64,000 nt of DNA from Bicyclus anynana (taxonomy: Eukaryota > Arthropoda > Insecta > Lepidoptera > Nymphalidae). Shown one piece after another: positions 52,158 to 63,615 of this stretch. The notes beneath the pieces are model-generated. The model saw only the letters and a program-made list of their open reading frames with translations. It was not told the DNA's origin and did no database searches. Position 1 is the first letter of the stretch, and each line of letters begins with the position of its first letter. The DNA is taken from NCBI RefSeq assembly GCF_947172395.1, contig NC_069109.1:7279224-7343223 (forward strand), written 5' to 3'. The position numbers and the translations under genes were made by a program.

Positions 52158-55100
52158 ATGAAACATTTCAGTGAACACGTTTTAATTTTTCGCGGGTTTA
52201 TAGCATCCAATATGGCTGTCGTGAAACTGTTCGAAAACGACGATTTTATCATTATTAACAAACCACATGACATGTATATAAATTCAGACAATGAAAATGA
52301 AAAGGTAAGAATTAATTATTGTTATTCATTTAATGATGCAGCGTATTAATACGATATTGTTAGTTCGCTATTGTTTTGTTTCTAAAAAAAAAATCTTTAA
52401 ATCACAAACGTCAAATAAAGCCATATGGCTTAAATGTCAAGTGTCAACGACCTAATTAAAATACTCTGTGTGATACACAGACTATATAACTACTTCTAAA
52501 ATAGACTAAGATCATCTATAAAATCTTGTAGTCAGAAAGCTACATCATATTTGAGTAACATAGACAGGCATTTTATCCCCACGAAAACGGGGAGTGAAAC
52601 CACGGGCGTCTGCTAGTTAACTATAGAAATTTTTATCTGTACTAATATTATAAATAGAAAAGATTTGATTGTTTGTTAGTATGTTTTTTTGTATTGAATA
52701 GGCTTCGAAACTACTGTACCGATTATTTAACTGTTGGGAAGCTACACTATCCCCGAGTGCTATAAGCTATATTTTATCCCCCTATTACAGGAACAGAAAC
52801 TGCTGCTAGAATGGAGTATGTAGCAAAATGCTGAGTTGTGGTATTTTACTAGGTTATGTTACATACCACAGAGATTTTTTTTATTGAATTTAAAAGATTA
52901 TTGTAATGTGTGGCAAAAGTCATAAATAAGAATTTTTGCTTAAAATAATTCTTTAGGCATACATAAGCGTTACAACAAGTGTAATCAGGCGAGGCAAACG
53001 GATGTTGAAACTTATGAGGGAGAGATTTTACTTCAGTCGTGTGGTCCTAAGCACATTAATTGTTTTTTCTTTCTTTTTAACAGACTTAAAAACTTTCTCC
53101 CTCTTTAGGGTTCTGCGGTTCTCAATTTAACGGGTGTTTTTTTCAAAGTTTGTTACCACAAAACTTCGTCAAAATTCTCGTTCTGATTGAAGAGTATACT
53201 TCCAGATTGGTTTTATTTACTTTTCATAAAAATCGTTCATTATCGTTCATTAATTTTGTGTTAAATCAAAATAACTGAAATAAGTGAACAAAATTGCCCA
53301 TAGTGATGCGCTTTCGGTCACTATGCTAGGAAACACTAAAAACAGAAAAATATAATCTTTTTAACAAAAAAATAAAACAGATTTCAAAGATGCATTACTC
53401 AAAAAAGCGAAAAATCCGTACCTACTTACCATATTACTCGTACCTATCGTCTTCTCTATTGATCGATTTTAAGACGGCGCCAAAAAATATCAAAATAAAC
53501 TGTTTGGATTAGCAGCACCTTCAAATCGATCAATAGAAAGGACATAGACACGTTGTTATTTTTCGGTTTTTAGAAGTTAATTTTTTTTTGTTGTTTTGTA
53601 GAACACAGTAACCTGCCACATCGCATCCCACGACTCCCATCTATCTGGATCATCGAACCCGTTATACTTCGTGCAACGTCTCGACTACTCCACCAGTGGC
53701 ATTCTCTGCATAGCCAAGAACAAGACGGCGGCGGCGCGCGCCGGCAGACTGTTCGAGAAACGCCTCACTAGGAAATATTACTTAGCTGTGCTCAGAGGAC
53801 ATGTTGGCTTTGAGTTAGCTGATATACATTACGCTGTGGGTTAGTTTATTTTTTATTCTTTACAAGTTGACTGCAATTTCACCTAATGGTAAGTGATGAT
53901 GCAATCTAAGATGGAAGCGTGCTAACTTGTTAGGTATAGGATGAAATTCCACACACATTTATGTTTCTGCATGTCATCGTACTGGACTCTGAAATCGTTT
54001 GGCGGTACGTCTTTGCCGGTAGGGTGGTAACTAGCCACGGTCTGATTGGTCAGCCAGACCTAGACCATTTAAGAAAAGCTCAATCGGCCCAGCCGGGGTT
54101 CGAAACCAGGACTTCCTTCTTGTAAATCCAATGCGCATGCCGTCAAAATCATCATCATCATCATCATCAGTTATCGTCATCATCACCATATTAGGTGATG
54201 GACATCCACTGCAGGACATAAGCCTTTTGTAGGGACTTCTAAATATTACGACATACACTCGTTGATGATGGTAAAGTGCTTGGCTGTAGAAAATGTTACG
54301 TGTTTTCCGGATGTTTCAAGATAAGACAAGATTGCTGTGAATAACGTGACGGGTAGCAGCGACAGGGATAGTGCCTACCATCATTTTGTGGTAGAGGACA
54401 TACCTCGAGCAAGCCCTAGGACTTATGACCTTGGGTGTAGGTTTAGGGGATCCCTGTAGAATGCATTACACCTTACACCACTCTACCTTTCCTGCCCGAC
54501 ACGTTCTCCATGCCCACATAAACAGTACTACTAGGCGACTAGCAGCCTGACAGTGTTCACGCTGCCTAACAAAGAACTGGACTCTAATCATCTTATTTTG
54601 ATTCCCTTATTTGTTTGAGTATTATATGACCAGGTGCTGACCCATCGCCCCAAAGCTCCCACAAGATGCTGCCCGTGGTGAGTTCTGCGAGCATCAGTGA
54701 AGAGCCGCGCTCAGCGCACACCAGGCTGCTGGTGCTAGAGACAGGCAGCTACTGCGAGGACCCTGTCACTGTGGTGCTGCTGAAACCCATCACAGGTGAG
54801 CACCAGGCTTGTGACGCTGTTGCAGCCTCTTTATCCGGCTATTCTTCTTACCCCAATCATACACTATGTCGAGAACATGGCCGGCCTCCTGTTCTATATC
54901 TTGTGCTGAATGTCCAGAGTAGAGTATGCTGACGGCAACGGGAACTAGTTTATAATAAACTAGTAGACCAAGTCAAGCTTCGCTTTGACAGTTACGCAAC
55001 CAACCAATCTCAAAAAAGTATTGTCAACAAACAGAGAATATACTCGCATATAATACTAGCGGACGTTGCTGTGGCCACTTTAAGAAACGTACAGCAAATA

Positions 55101-55781
55101 TCCAATCATAAATGCTTCCTTCCATCCATATAACTAATCGTAAACTATAATGTTGCCAGGTCGTCGGCACCAACTGCGTGTCCACTGCAGCGCGGTGGGC
55201 CACACCATCCTCGGCGACTATACGTACACCGACAGGGTGGACAGCGCGCCGCATCGGATGTTCTTGCATGCCACGAGGTGAGTCTAGGACAGGGATAAGG
55301 TAGGGGTAGAGTTGGGATAGGGTAAGAGTATGGTAGGGACAGGGTAAGGGTATGGTAGGGTAGGAGTAGGGTAGGGTAGGGTTTAGTAGGGGTATATTAG
55401 GGTTGGTGTAGGTTTGGAGTAGAGTCGGGTAGTTGTAGGGTTTCTCCGTCGTTCGCCAGTTTAAATTTAACAAGTTATGAAATGACTGGCGCTTTCTACC
55501 TTCATTTCTAATTTATTTTTTGGTAAACAGTGCACATCGAGTATTGCTCTATTCTAGAACATTAAATTTTCCACAGGTTGATATTGCCATTCCAACAAGA
55601 GCCCTTGGACATTCAGACTCCAGAGCCGTTCTTCAGTGACACGGAGTTCAGCAGTAAATGGAAGCCGGGCAAGGGTTACTACAAATATAAAACGCCTGAG
55701 GACTTTGTGACTGCCTGTGACGTCATTGACCGAGATTACACTGTGGGTATCAAATATGAAGAGTTCTGTCTTAAAAATTAA
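52158..55781 (+). CDS. RPUSD1: RPUSD1-like RluA-family pseudouridine synthase, 5 exons, 289 aa
   Basis: Exons: 52158-52304, 53602-53839, 54634-54795, 55160-55277 and 55577-55781. Phases close. The family isomerises uridine to pseudouridine in RNA. The catalytic motif is QRLDYSTSG with Asp77; RluA enzymes have [HQ]-[RQ]-L-D..TSG here. Other marks are FIIINKPHDM near the N-terminus, KYYLAVLRGH, VVLLKPITGRRHQLRVHCSA and PHRMFLHA. Order and spacing match RPUSD1, whose human form is 312 aa. There is no N-terminal S4 domain. Two starts are possible: 52158 (289 aa) or 52212 (271 aa, MAVVKLFENDDF), the latter closer to where family similarity begins. The 18 extra residues could act as a targeting sequence, but that is inference. 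The RNA target is unknown. Confidence 0.88.
52570..52800 (+). mobile_element. Two Helitron fragments, RPUSD1 intron 1
   Basis: A 3' end (CACGGGCGTCTGCTAG, to about 52617) is followed by a 5' end (CTGTACTAATATTATAAATAG at about 52636). Confidence 0.5.
53846..54125 (-). mobile_element. SINE family A, RPUSD1 intron 2
   Basis: Reverse-complement copy starting right after the exon 2 donor. It has tail (TTGACTGCAATTTCACCTAA), body and head (CGGCCCAGCCGGGGTTCGAA). A (CAT)n run at about 54145 follows. Confidence 0.8.
55285..55445. repeat. TAGGG-type microsatellite after RPUSD1 exon 4
   Basis: Imperfect GGGATAGGGTAAGAGTATGG-type repeats begin 8 bases after the exon 4 donor. Not telomeric in type for insects (TTAGG). 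Confidence 0.8.
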
Positions 55782-56250
55782 ACGTTTTTATCATGTTTTG
55801 TTTATTTTGTTTATCATGATTCCAATATTTGATACTCATTTTTTTTGTAAGAAAATCGGCTATACGGTGTATAAGCCAACACCCAAAACGCTCTATATTT
55901 TTTGAGAGTATGCGTTTAGACAACGTATGGGCGCAAAGTTGGTGCAAAGAATTTACGTGTATGAAAATCGTACGATAGCTGGTGACCATGTGTGGTGACC
56001 ATAGATTTACGAGCCGGTACAAGTCATAGATGTAAGAGTCGGTACATATGGTACAAGTACCCTTAGATTAATAGTGCTTGTATCGTAATCTATGCAACTA
56101 CCTAAGGTGACGGATGCTATAAATTTGTCCATTTACTTCTTCGTCTACGTTTTTACTAGTATTGATCTGTGGTCAAAGTGAAAGCACTTGATTCCAGGCC
56201 GTTAAATAAATTAAAGAAAATAGCGAAGTGTCAAAAGTCAATGTCAAATC
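55782..56250. other. Downstream of RPUSD1, no gene recognised
   Basis: No AATAAA is seen in the first ~400 bases after the stop; one lies near 56206. The rest is AT-rich. Confidence 0.4.
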
Positions 56251-56730
56251 CAGGGTTCCCAACTTAGGGGTTTTCCCCCCAGATTTAGGGGGCAAATAAG
56301 TGAAATGGGATTTTTTTAGGGGTCTGAAATTTTTAGGGGTATTTTCAGGAATTTTTTGACTCTTTAATATTCTTAAATTGATGATTATTTTAATATTTCT
56401 TTCTTGACCTAGCGACTTATAACGATATAATAATACGTTATTCTACAACCACTCTGAGGCAACTGGCGGCAATTTTCATCGAATAAAAAAAAATGTTAAA
56501 TTTATTCATTGTCAACTTGTACCTATGATTTCAAAAAATCTGAATTTTTAGATAAAGACGTAATATTTAGTCTGTATTAAATATAGACTTTTGAAACATA
56601 TTACTAAATATATTATTTCTAAATTATTATGAATTTATATTTTTAGGGGGACGACTTAATAATTAAGGCGATTTTAGGGGTTTTTGACACAAACTTTAGG
56701 GATAAATATTTTGGAGAGTTGGTAACACTG
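56251..56730. mobile_element. hAT-type MITE, 480 bp, with 8-bp target duplication
   Basis: Terminal inverted repeats CAGGGTTCCCAACT and, reversed, CAGTGTTACCAACT match in 12 of 14 positions. Exact 8-bp target duplications GTCAAATC lie at 56243-56250 and 56731-56738. The interior is AT-rich with several TTTAGGGG words and no ORF. The CAGNGTT ends and 8-bp duplication are hAT hallmarks. The 337 bases from the right duplication to the THAP start are AT-rich with no further element recognised. Confidence 0.9.
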
Positions 56731-57067
56731 GTCAAATCTACGTTTGTGTCATAGATAATACACTGTTTGTGTCAAAAAAATAAAAAAAAATCGATTTCGA
56801 ATTTAGATTAAAATTTATAATTTCGAATTTCGATTTCAAACAAAAATTTGCAAAGATAAGATTCAAGATCAAGAAGCTGAGCTGAGTGTCTTTAATATTA
56901 TTGTGTTTTGGCGTAATTATTAATTAATATAATTGTAAAAGCACAATTTTAGCCGCACTGTCTTTTAAACCCTGTGTGTTGATATGTTTTTTTTAAAAAT
57001 TAGCTGTATCAAAGTTTAGAAAACAAAACAATAATTTTGTTTTGATATTGGTATTTTGGTGAATAGA

Positions 57068-59280
57068 ATGGTGCAAACATGTTACATATGCAAATGGAGG
57101 GCAGACAAGGAACCGAGGAGATCTTTTCATAAGTAAATACCATTCTGTGTACATTTACTGGTTTTATAGTAAAAAGTACTGCAGATATTTCACCAAGTTA
57201 ACTTAAGTATAGATCGTTTAGTAGTCAGTACATAATTAATATTCCTTGGTTGAGTATGTATTATAGTCAGCGGGCAGTGGACGTAATAAGTGGCATATTC
57301 GGCGTGCGTATACTTATTTGTGGCCTGCTACTTCATAATATACGAGATTTATTACAGATGTACTATTCACTTAGTTTGTTTGGAAGAAAGGAAAATGTCT
57401 GGTATAGATCTTGAAATAGTGACATCCTCTGGGATTTTATTATGTTTTTCATACATATCCATTAAATAGTCCAACCAGGTGCAGAACCTAGGATTGAATA
57501 GGATTTACTAGAGGAATTTGATTTCGAGCCTGCTTTGACAAAGTTAATTTGCCTTTTATTTGTAATCATTCTTTTCTTAGTTCTAGCTACTGAAAGGCTT
57601 TTCGCTTCACATATAATTTGGAGTACTCTATCATGACGACGTGAGTAAAGACCCCTATCCAGGAGCATCTTGCATCCAACCAACAAGTGTATTGTCTCGA
57701 CCACAATTAAGATATTTTAGTGACTCTCCCCATCATCCTAAATCTCTCCTAAATCTCTGATCTGAGGGAGTCATCAGGCCGGAGACCAAGCATATGTCAA
57801 GCAAGACTTACTTTCCCAGGTTTCCATATGATGAGGCAGAGAAGCAGAAGTGGCTGGACATCATTGGCAAGAGTCACGTGTCGCTGGGCAAGCGTACATC
57901 CGTGTGCTCCATACACTTTGACACATCTTGCTTCCGCTATGGGCTGGTGAACGGCAGGGAGCTGCTGCGACAGGGCAGCGTACCCACACTGCAGCTCACT
58001 CGGCCTCCAGGTGATTATTGTTTTGTTTTTAGGGCTCCAGACAGCATAGTATAGAATGGAACTGTATAAAGACAATCACATGTCCACCTGTTCTTGGATA
58101 ATATGGAAAACTAGCATAAGCCTGTGACTTTGTCAGTTCTAATGATGAATAAACCTGGTACAACTTTCAAAAGGCTCAAGATATCAAGGAGCTTACCAGC
58201 TGTCTCCACATCACGGTTTACAACTATAGCAAAAACATTACCCTTCTTCTTACACAACGTGCGATAATGATTTGTGACCTTTTGTTTTTGTGTTAATTTA
58301 GAAAAATAATTAATCGCTATTTCCAGAGGTGGACCCGTATGAGGATCTGTATAACATGCACAAAGTTGAGGAAATTGAGATAAAGATAGAGCCCGACAGT
58401 CCAGAGGATTGGGAGAAACCTCCCGACATACACACAGACATGGAGGAATTGCCCAGTGCAGACGGAGTTACTATTGACTGGTAAGTGACATTTAACCATC
58501 AGCCTTTAAGGGTACCCTATTGGGCCAGTTCTTGTGGGATGGAGTAAGGGTCTGATAGGTGGACATTTTATGAAAGCTGAAAGTAGCCTTTACTCCTTAT
58601 TTACTCCATAATTGGTAAATATGCCTACCAGGTATGTGTGGTAGCCAATCACCAGAGTCTGGGCTGTGCTAGCTTTGAAAGTTATCTGGTTTTAGGTTCA
58701 ATTGTCCAATAATATTTTTTTTATTTTAACACTATTTGTATATTCTAAAGATTTCTTTATTGGTGGGTATAACGGTGGAGATTTATGTAAAATGTAAAAA
58801 TCTGGAACTTTTAACTGTAAATGTTGCCAAAATTTGGAATGGAATGTGCTGTGTCATAGTAAGGTAAGGTTTAAACATGGCAATGGACCTAGCCAGGGAT
58901 CAAACCCAGGACCTCCTTCTTCCCGCATACCACTGCCAATGAGGCCGACAAAATAGTTTTCTATCACTCAAAGAAAAATTTATATTTTCAGCATCCCTTC
59001 TGAAATGAAGACCGAAGTTGAAGCACCAGCTATACCTGTCACTGTAGAAATTCCCCAAACATCAAATAAAAGAAGAAGTAAACAGAAGAAAGAAGTGGAG
59101 AATATTAAATTAGTCAACATGGACATTTCTAAACGCAAAGAGTTCACCAAGAAGCAAGCGTTAGTCAGAATGTTAGTAGAACGATTGAGAAGAGATCACG
59201 TCAAACTGAAGAACTACATACAGACTTTAGAAGAACAGCAGAAGACTGTCAGACGGAGAAGGAAAAAGAAGGAAGTGTAG
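57068..59280 (+). CDS. THAP-domain protein, 4 exons, 232 aa
   Basis: Exons: 57068-57132, 57820-58010, 58327-58480 and 58992-59280. Phases close (699 nt). The N-terminal THAP zinc-binding DNA-recognition domain has C5-x2-C8 in exon 1 (MVQTCYICKW) and C51-x2-H54 in exon 2 (VCSIHF). The invariant P24 (KFPYD), W33, F55 and the P of SVPTL (77) are present. An acidic linker follows, with EIKIEPD, a possible SUMO-type motif. A Lys/Arg-rich C-terminus has a heptad-like leucine segment (about 190-218, VRMLVERLRRDHVKLKNYI), the usual coiled coil of THAP proteins. THAP proteins are nuclear, often transcription regulators, and share ancestry with P-element transposase. No transposase part is present here, so this is a host gene. 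AATAAA lies at 59324-59329. Confidence 0.88.
58865..58935 (-). mobile_element. SINE family A head fragment, THAP intron 3
   Basis: CTAGCCAGGGATCAAACCCAGGACC, a reverse-complement tRNA-like head. It lies about 55 bases before the exon 4 acceptor. Confidence 0.5.
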
Positions 59281-59406
59281 AAGACAAGTGTATATAGGAT
59301 CTATTCTCAATTTATTATTTGTAAATAAAATATCATTAAATAACAATAAAATATTTATAACTTGTAAGGTGGATTTTTCAAGTGTTATCTAGTTTTGGGA
59401 GGGCGC

Positions 59407-59460
59407 CATAACGCGTTACGTTACGAAACAGTTCACTGTTTCGTAACGTAACGCGTTATG
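59407..59460. repeat. Perfect 54-bp palindrome
   Basis: Arms 59407-59432 and 59435-59460 are exact 26-base reverse complements with a 2-base centre (TC). Each contains TAACGCGTTACGTTACG. It lies about 80 bases past the THAP poly(A) signal. Outer GGGCGCC/GGCGCC words suggest a slightly longer decayed palindrome. Confidence 0.95.
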
Positions 59461-61152
59461 CGTTAGTGGCGCGTTAGGGCGCCACTGTGTGGCTTATTTG
59501 TCTCTAACACACATCGCATGATACAACAAGACCTGGATCAGACTGTATATGTCTTTTTTTTCTTTGACTTAAAATAAATTTCAGCAAAAATTGAAAACCA
59601 AGAAGTTGACCAGTTATTGGTATTACATAGAGCATGTTAAGCTTCTTCACGTCTTCAAAAAGAATTTAAAATATTACCCTGAACAGGCCAATCTGCATCT
59701 TTTTTTAAAAATAACTTTAAATAGTTTAAAAAACACGTTTTTAGCACGTACTAAAAATTACAAATATTGGATTTAATTCACGTGACTATTTTTTTCGTAT
59801 TCCTGACAGCAAACCCTTTCATTTGATATCCATATCATGGGGGTGGAAATCATTATTGCCATCAGAGTGGCAGTTTGATACTGTGACAATCACGTTAACG
59901 TAAACCATCGTAACCAACCACGTTGTGCAGTAGCGCCATCTAGTGGCACTACTGCACAACTGTTTCAGTTCCATACAAATTCGCGTTTACGTTATCGCGA
60001 TAGTAACCGTATGAAAACATTGAAAACTACTAAACCACTAGGCACACTGAACACAGAGCGTGTGCAAAATTTCAAGACCAGGAAGTGTGTCAAATTAAGA
60101 TTCCAAGATTTTCTTACATACATAGTTACAAGTGAAGCTAATATAAAGCTTGTGTAACAGAAGGTGGGAGAAGTAAAATAATACTTTCACTGTACACAAT
60201 TTTATTCGATAACAATTTCAGCATAGCTTCCGCTATAATGTTAATATTACACGCTGATGGTAGTATATCAATGAATCTGCTAAACAACCCTCTATTTTAT
60301 AATATTTGCAAAGTTAGTGTCTACTGTTGGTAGCACGAATATGTTAACAATACAAGTACGTTTTAATAATAGTTCCGGAGTATTATTATACAAACCAAAC
60401 GTTATAATTCTATCTAAAACACATTAATTAATTAGAAATAATATTAAAATATCGAAACACGAAGTTGAGAAATTAAATACAATATAAATCATAACGTGAC
60501 GTCACAATTATTAAGAGCAAAATAACCAATGATGAATTTATATTATGTAAAATTAATAATTATATTTATATAAATAATAACCTCTACACTGTTCAGATTG
60601 ATTAATTGATTGTTAATTAATTAAATTTAACTATAATAACCGGAAGTCATAAAAGTATGAAATGGAATGACGCTACTATACGCTAGGCGGCGACACGTAT
60701 CTATACGAAATAGGCGGGAAGCAGGTACTATTTGTAAAACTTGTAAAAAACATATTGGCCATATCTTTTACATATGACCAATATTTTCTTTCCCCTCCTA
60801 CCAATACTAGACTGTATTAGTGGGTACAACAATAGTTGAGCTGTTGAGGATCATAATAATAATAATTTATTTATTTGCATAAAACATTGAACATTGGAAT
60901 AGCGTTGTGGGTTGAAGCTCTATATCCACTCTCTTTCCTGACAAGATGGGGGGGTGGACACAATAAAACTACAGAAGTCCATTCAAGTGTTTTTTTAATT
61001 TATAGATCATTAAAATTAATACCTTATTCTATTCAACACAGGATATACTTAAGTGTCTTATTGCAAGTCTCGAGGAACCACATTTGTCCTTGTATAGAAG
61101 TTGAAAGACCAGCTGCTGCAATTATATAGAAAGAGAAACGAGTAAATATGGT
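59461..61152. other. Intergenic, mostly AT-rich
   Basis: Contains, at 59935-60060, the uninterrupted version of the repeat that Helitron B splits at 24553/25920 (AGTGGCACTACTGCACAACTG..TTCCATACAAATTCGCG). It also holds a CGCTAGGCGGCGACACG block near 60680. No protein-coding gene is supported. Confidence 0.5.
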
Positions 61153-61326
61153 AAAGTCCGGCCGCTCAGAAATTGCGTTTCTGACAGGTCGTTGGACTGC
61201 GCTGTTTCAAGGTTATGCCAATTGTTTGTCTTTGTAGTGATGAGAGAAAATCGAAGCAATTATAATTTAATGTTTCCCTTTCAATCACGACCTGTCAGAA
61301 AAGCAATCTCTGAGCGGCCGGACTTT
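61153..61326. mobile_element. MITE with 39-bp terminal inverted repeats
   Basis: Arms 61153-61191 and 61288-61326 are reverse complements with two or three mismatches, beginning AAAGTCCGGCCGCTCAGA. The interior is 96 bases. A single related arm is at 34872-34911. Confidence 0.85.
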
Positions 61327-61802
61327 CAAGTAATTATTTAATCGTGTTTGTTCTAATTTGGTTTATTGTGAGTTTGTGAAACAAAAATAAAACCGTGTAA
61401 GATTTTATGCTATAGATATGTTACGTGCCTACAAAATAACCGCAAAAATAAATCAGCATTTACTGACTTACTCCACTGAGTGCACACATGTACAATTCCG
61501 TGTTTAATTCCGTTATATTTTTATGTAAAATATATAGTTTTTACACTTCCTGACATTGTAGACGATATTTAGCTATTATTTGTTTAAATAGCCTTCATTG
61601 TTTCCTATGCGACTAAATGTTTCGACGTGCTAATGATATATCTAATAGTATAAAATCTTTGTCTGCATAATAGGCTACTTGCCTCTTTTGTAAACAGTGT
61701 TTAAACTGAATAATGGAAGCATTTTAAGCTATATTTTATTTTGTCCCGTCAATAATAACCAGTAAAAAATTTAATATAAATGAAAAAATAACATTGGCAA
61801 GT

Positions 61803-61950
61803 GACGTCATTCATAGAGATAACAGCGTGATTGGCGTTTGCAGTGATGTGATTATACACGTCACCACAAGCGCCAATCACAAACCGATGCCTTGTAGCGA
61901 ATGACGTCACAGTTTATGATTGGCGTTTGCGGTGACGTGATCAAAATACA
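61803..61950. promoter_or_regulatory. Cluster of TGACGTCA sites and GATTGGCG repeats
   Basis: Two TGACGTCA palindromes (about 61804 and 61903) flank an inverted pair of GTGATTGGCG(T/C)TTG. A third direct copy (ATGATTGGCGTTTGCGGTGA) follows. TGACGTCA is the CRE/ATF consensus and ATTGG is a CCAAT-box core. A role as promoter or enhancer is inference; a MITE origin is equally possible. The remaining 61951-62389 shows nothing recognisable. Confidence 0.4.
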
Positions 61951-62389
61951 ATTTTGTTTTATAAAAATATTACAATTACGAGATTATTGTCACAAATAAA
62001 AATGTGATTAGAGTTTCTAGGCATCTAAACTTCCTCATGCAAAAAATCTTCTTAGTTTTGTACAGCAGGCCAGTAGCATATTAAGTGAAACTATTTTGGT
62101 TCTTCAATTTGGATAAAATCAATTTCATACAAAAATGAGGGTAGACCGTCATTATTGTAAGTAAGCATAGCAATAGCTCTCTTTTTCGTTGTGATGGAAT
62201 GAATATTTGCCATACGGTCAACAAGGTCTATAAGTTATTAGCTTGGACAATAAAACAAATACAGTAAAATTGTATTTATGGTCCTTCGAGCCAGACAAAA
62301 TTGTTTCATGTCTACCTTCATTTTTGACAGTCCGACAAGTCACAGTAAACGATATATATCCTGTACGCGTATTGCAATGTGTAGGAGTT

Positions 62390-63594
62390 TCAGTAGTTGT
62401 AGTCATCCCCGTTGGCCTCCTCGGGGTTGTATTTGTTGTCGTCCTCCGGCTCCTGCTTGATGTGGACGTCCAGGGGTGCAATGTTGAACTCGGGGTAATC
62501 TGGAATGACAAATTAGGAGTTATCATCAATATCAACATATAGGTCCAAGGTAAGGTCTCCCTCCTTATGGTCAATCTTCACTTTGACTAATTATTTATTC
62601 TAATCCCACCCTTCACCTACCCTACCAGGAATATATAATAAATTTTAATTTTTAGGCATTTTCAAAGCTGTCGGCCATGAAAGTCTATATTTTAACTGTT
62701 TCATGACGTCATGTTAACACTAAACCTTGAGCAGAGTGTTTGACAAAATTATTAGTTAATATTTAGTTTGACATTTATTCCTTTAGTGACATTAAGTAAC
62801 ATCGTGTGGACAACAGCATATTTTTAAATTTCATAACGAGACTAAGAGTAAATCAATTAATGTAAATTATAATACTGTATGACTTTTTCAAAAGAGCAAC
62901 TGTTGAGTTTCTTGCCGGTATCTTCTCAGCAGAACCTGCCTTCCGAACCGGTGGTAGAATCTTTACAAATAGTCAACTGACGTGTCAAAAGTGCTTGTAA
63001 ACTGAGCCTACTTGAAATAAATGATTTTTGATTTGATTTGATTTGAGTCACACAGCGGACGATGGAACAAGCTTTGCCCGGAGTATCTCTGATGTCTCTG
63101 ATGATTCTCTTGATGAAATCAGAAATGAGGAGATCCGCAGAAAAGCCAAAGTCACCGACATAACTCAACAAGTTACAAAGCTGAAGTGGCAAATAGTTCG
63201 AAGAGCCGATGAACGTTGGGGTCCCACTACAAAGCGCAATGTTGGTGGACCCCCCACCAGGTGGAGTGCCGACATCAAGCGAGTCGCAGACATTCGCTGG
63301 CTGCAGGCGGCTCAGTATCGTGATGTTTGGAAGTGACTACAAAAGGCCTATGTCCTGCAGTGGACGTTGGCTGATATGATGATGGTCGAGGATTTGTCAT
63401 TAAATAGAATCTCACCGTCCTGCGGCTCCTCCTTGATCTTGATGTCCTCCGGCTTGACCTTGGGCTCCTTGCGCTCCTTGTCCCGCCGGCGCCGCTTGTC
63501 CCGCTCCTTGTCCCGATCCTTGTCCCGCTCCTTGTCCCGCTCGCGGCGGTCGCGGCGCCGCTCCGAGCGCGACCGCGAGCGTCGGCGACGCGGC
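62390..63594 (-). CDS. C-terminal exons of an RE/RS-type nuclear protein (partial, continues right)
   Basis: Exons, minus strand: 63594-63416 and 62499-62390. Acceptors and the donor (GTGAGA) are canonical and the phase closes at GA|T = Asp. The first begins mid-codon, so the gene continues beyond the window. The frame reads RRRRSRSRSERRRDRRE, then a repeated RDKE(R/D) tract, then KPEDIKIKEEPQD. The last exon gives DYPEFNIAPLDVHIKQEP and an acidic Asn/Asp/Tyr end NGDDYNY. Alternating Arg/Glu/Asp tracts are typical of splicing proteins such as U1-70K or other RS/RE factors, but I cannot assign the family. IKEE and IKQE fit the SUMO consensus. The Ala/Gly/Pro-rich frames overlapping the first exon are shadows. 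Confidence 0.75.
62890..63045 (+). mobile_element. LINE 3' end with (GATTT)n tail
   Basis: Contains TCAGCAGAACCTGCCTTCCG, GTGCTTGTAAACTGAGCCTA and ends TTGATTTGATTTGATTTG. Related fragments are at 7870-8045 and 15930-16100. Confidence 0.65.
63046..63395 (+). pseudogene. LINE ORF C-terminal fragment (RTE-like)
   Basis: The 3' end of a reverse-transcriptase ORF reads KWQIVRRADERWGP, GGPPTRWSADIKRVA and RWLQAAQYRDVWK, then stop. It is followed by the usual ATGTCCTGCAGTGGACGTTGG end. No catalytic part remains. It lies inside the last intron of the minus-strand gene. Confidence 0.75.
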
Positions 63595-63615
63595 CTGTGA
63601 CACGTATTTTTTTTT

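Noticed and set aside
63043..63336. 97-codon frame as a host gene
   Set aside because: Its sequence (PPTRWSADIKRVA..WLQAAQYRDVWK) is the end of a LINE reverse-transcriptase ORF.
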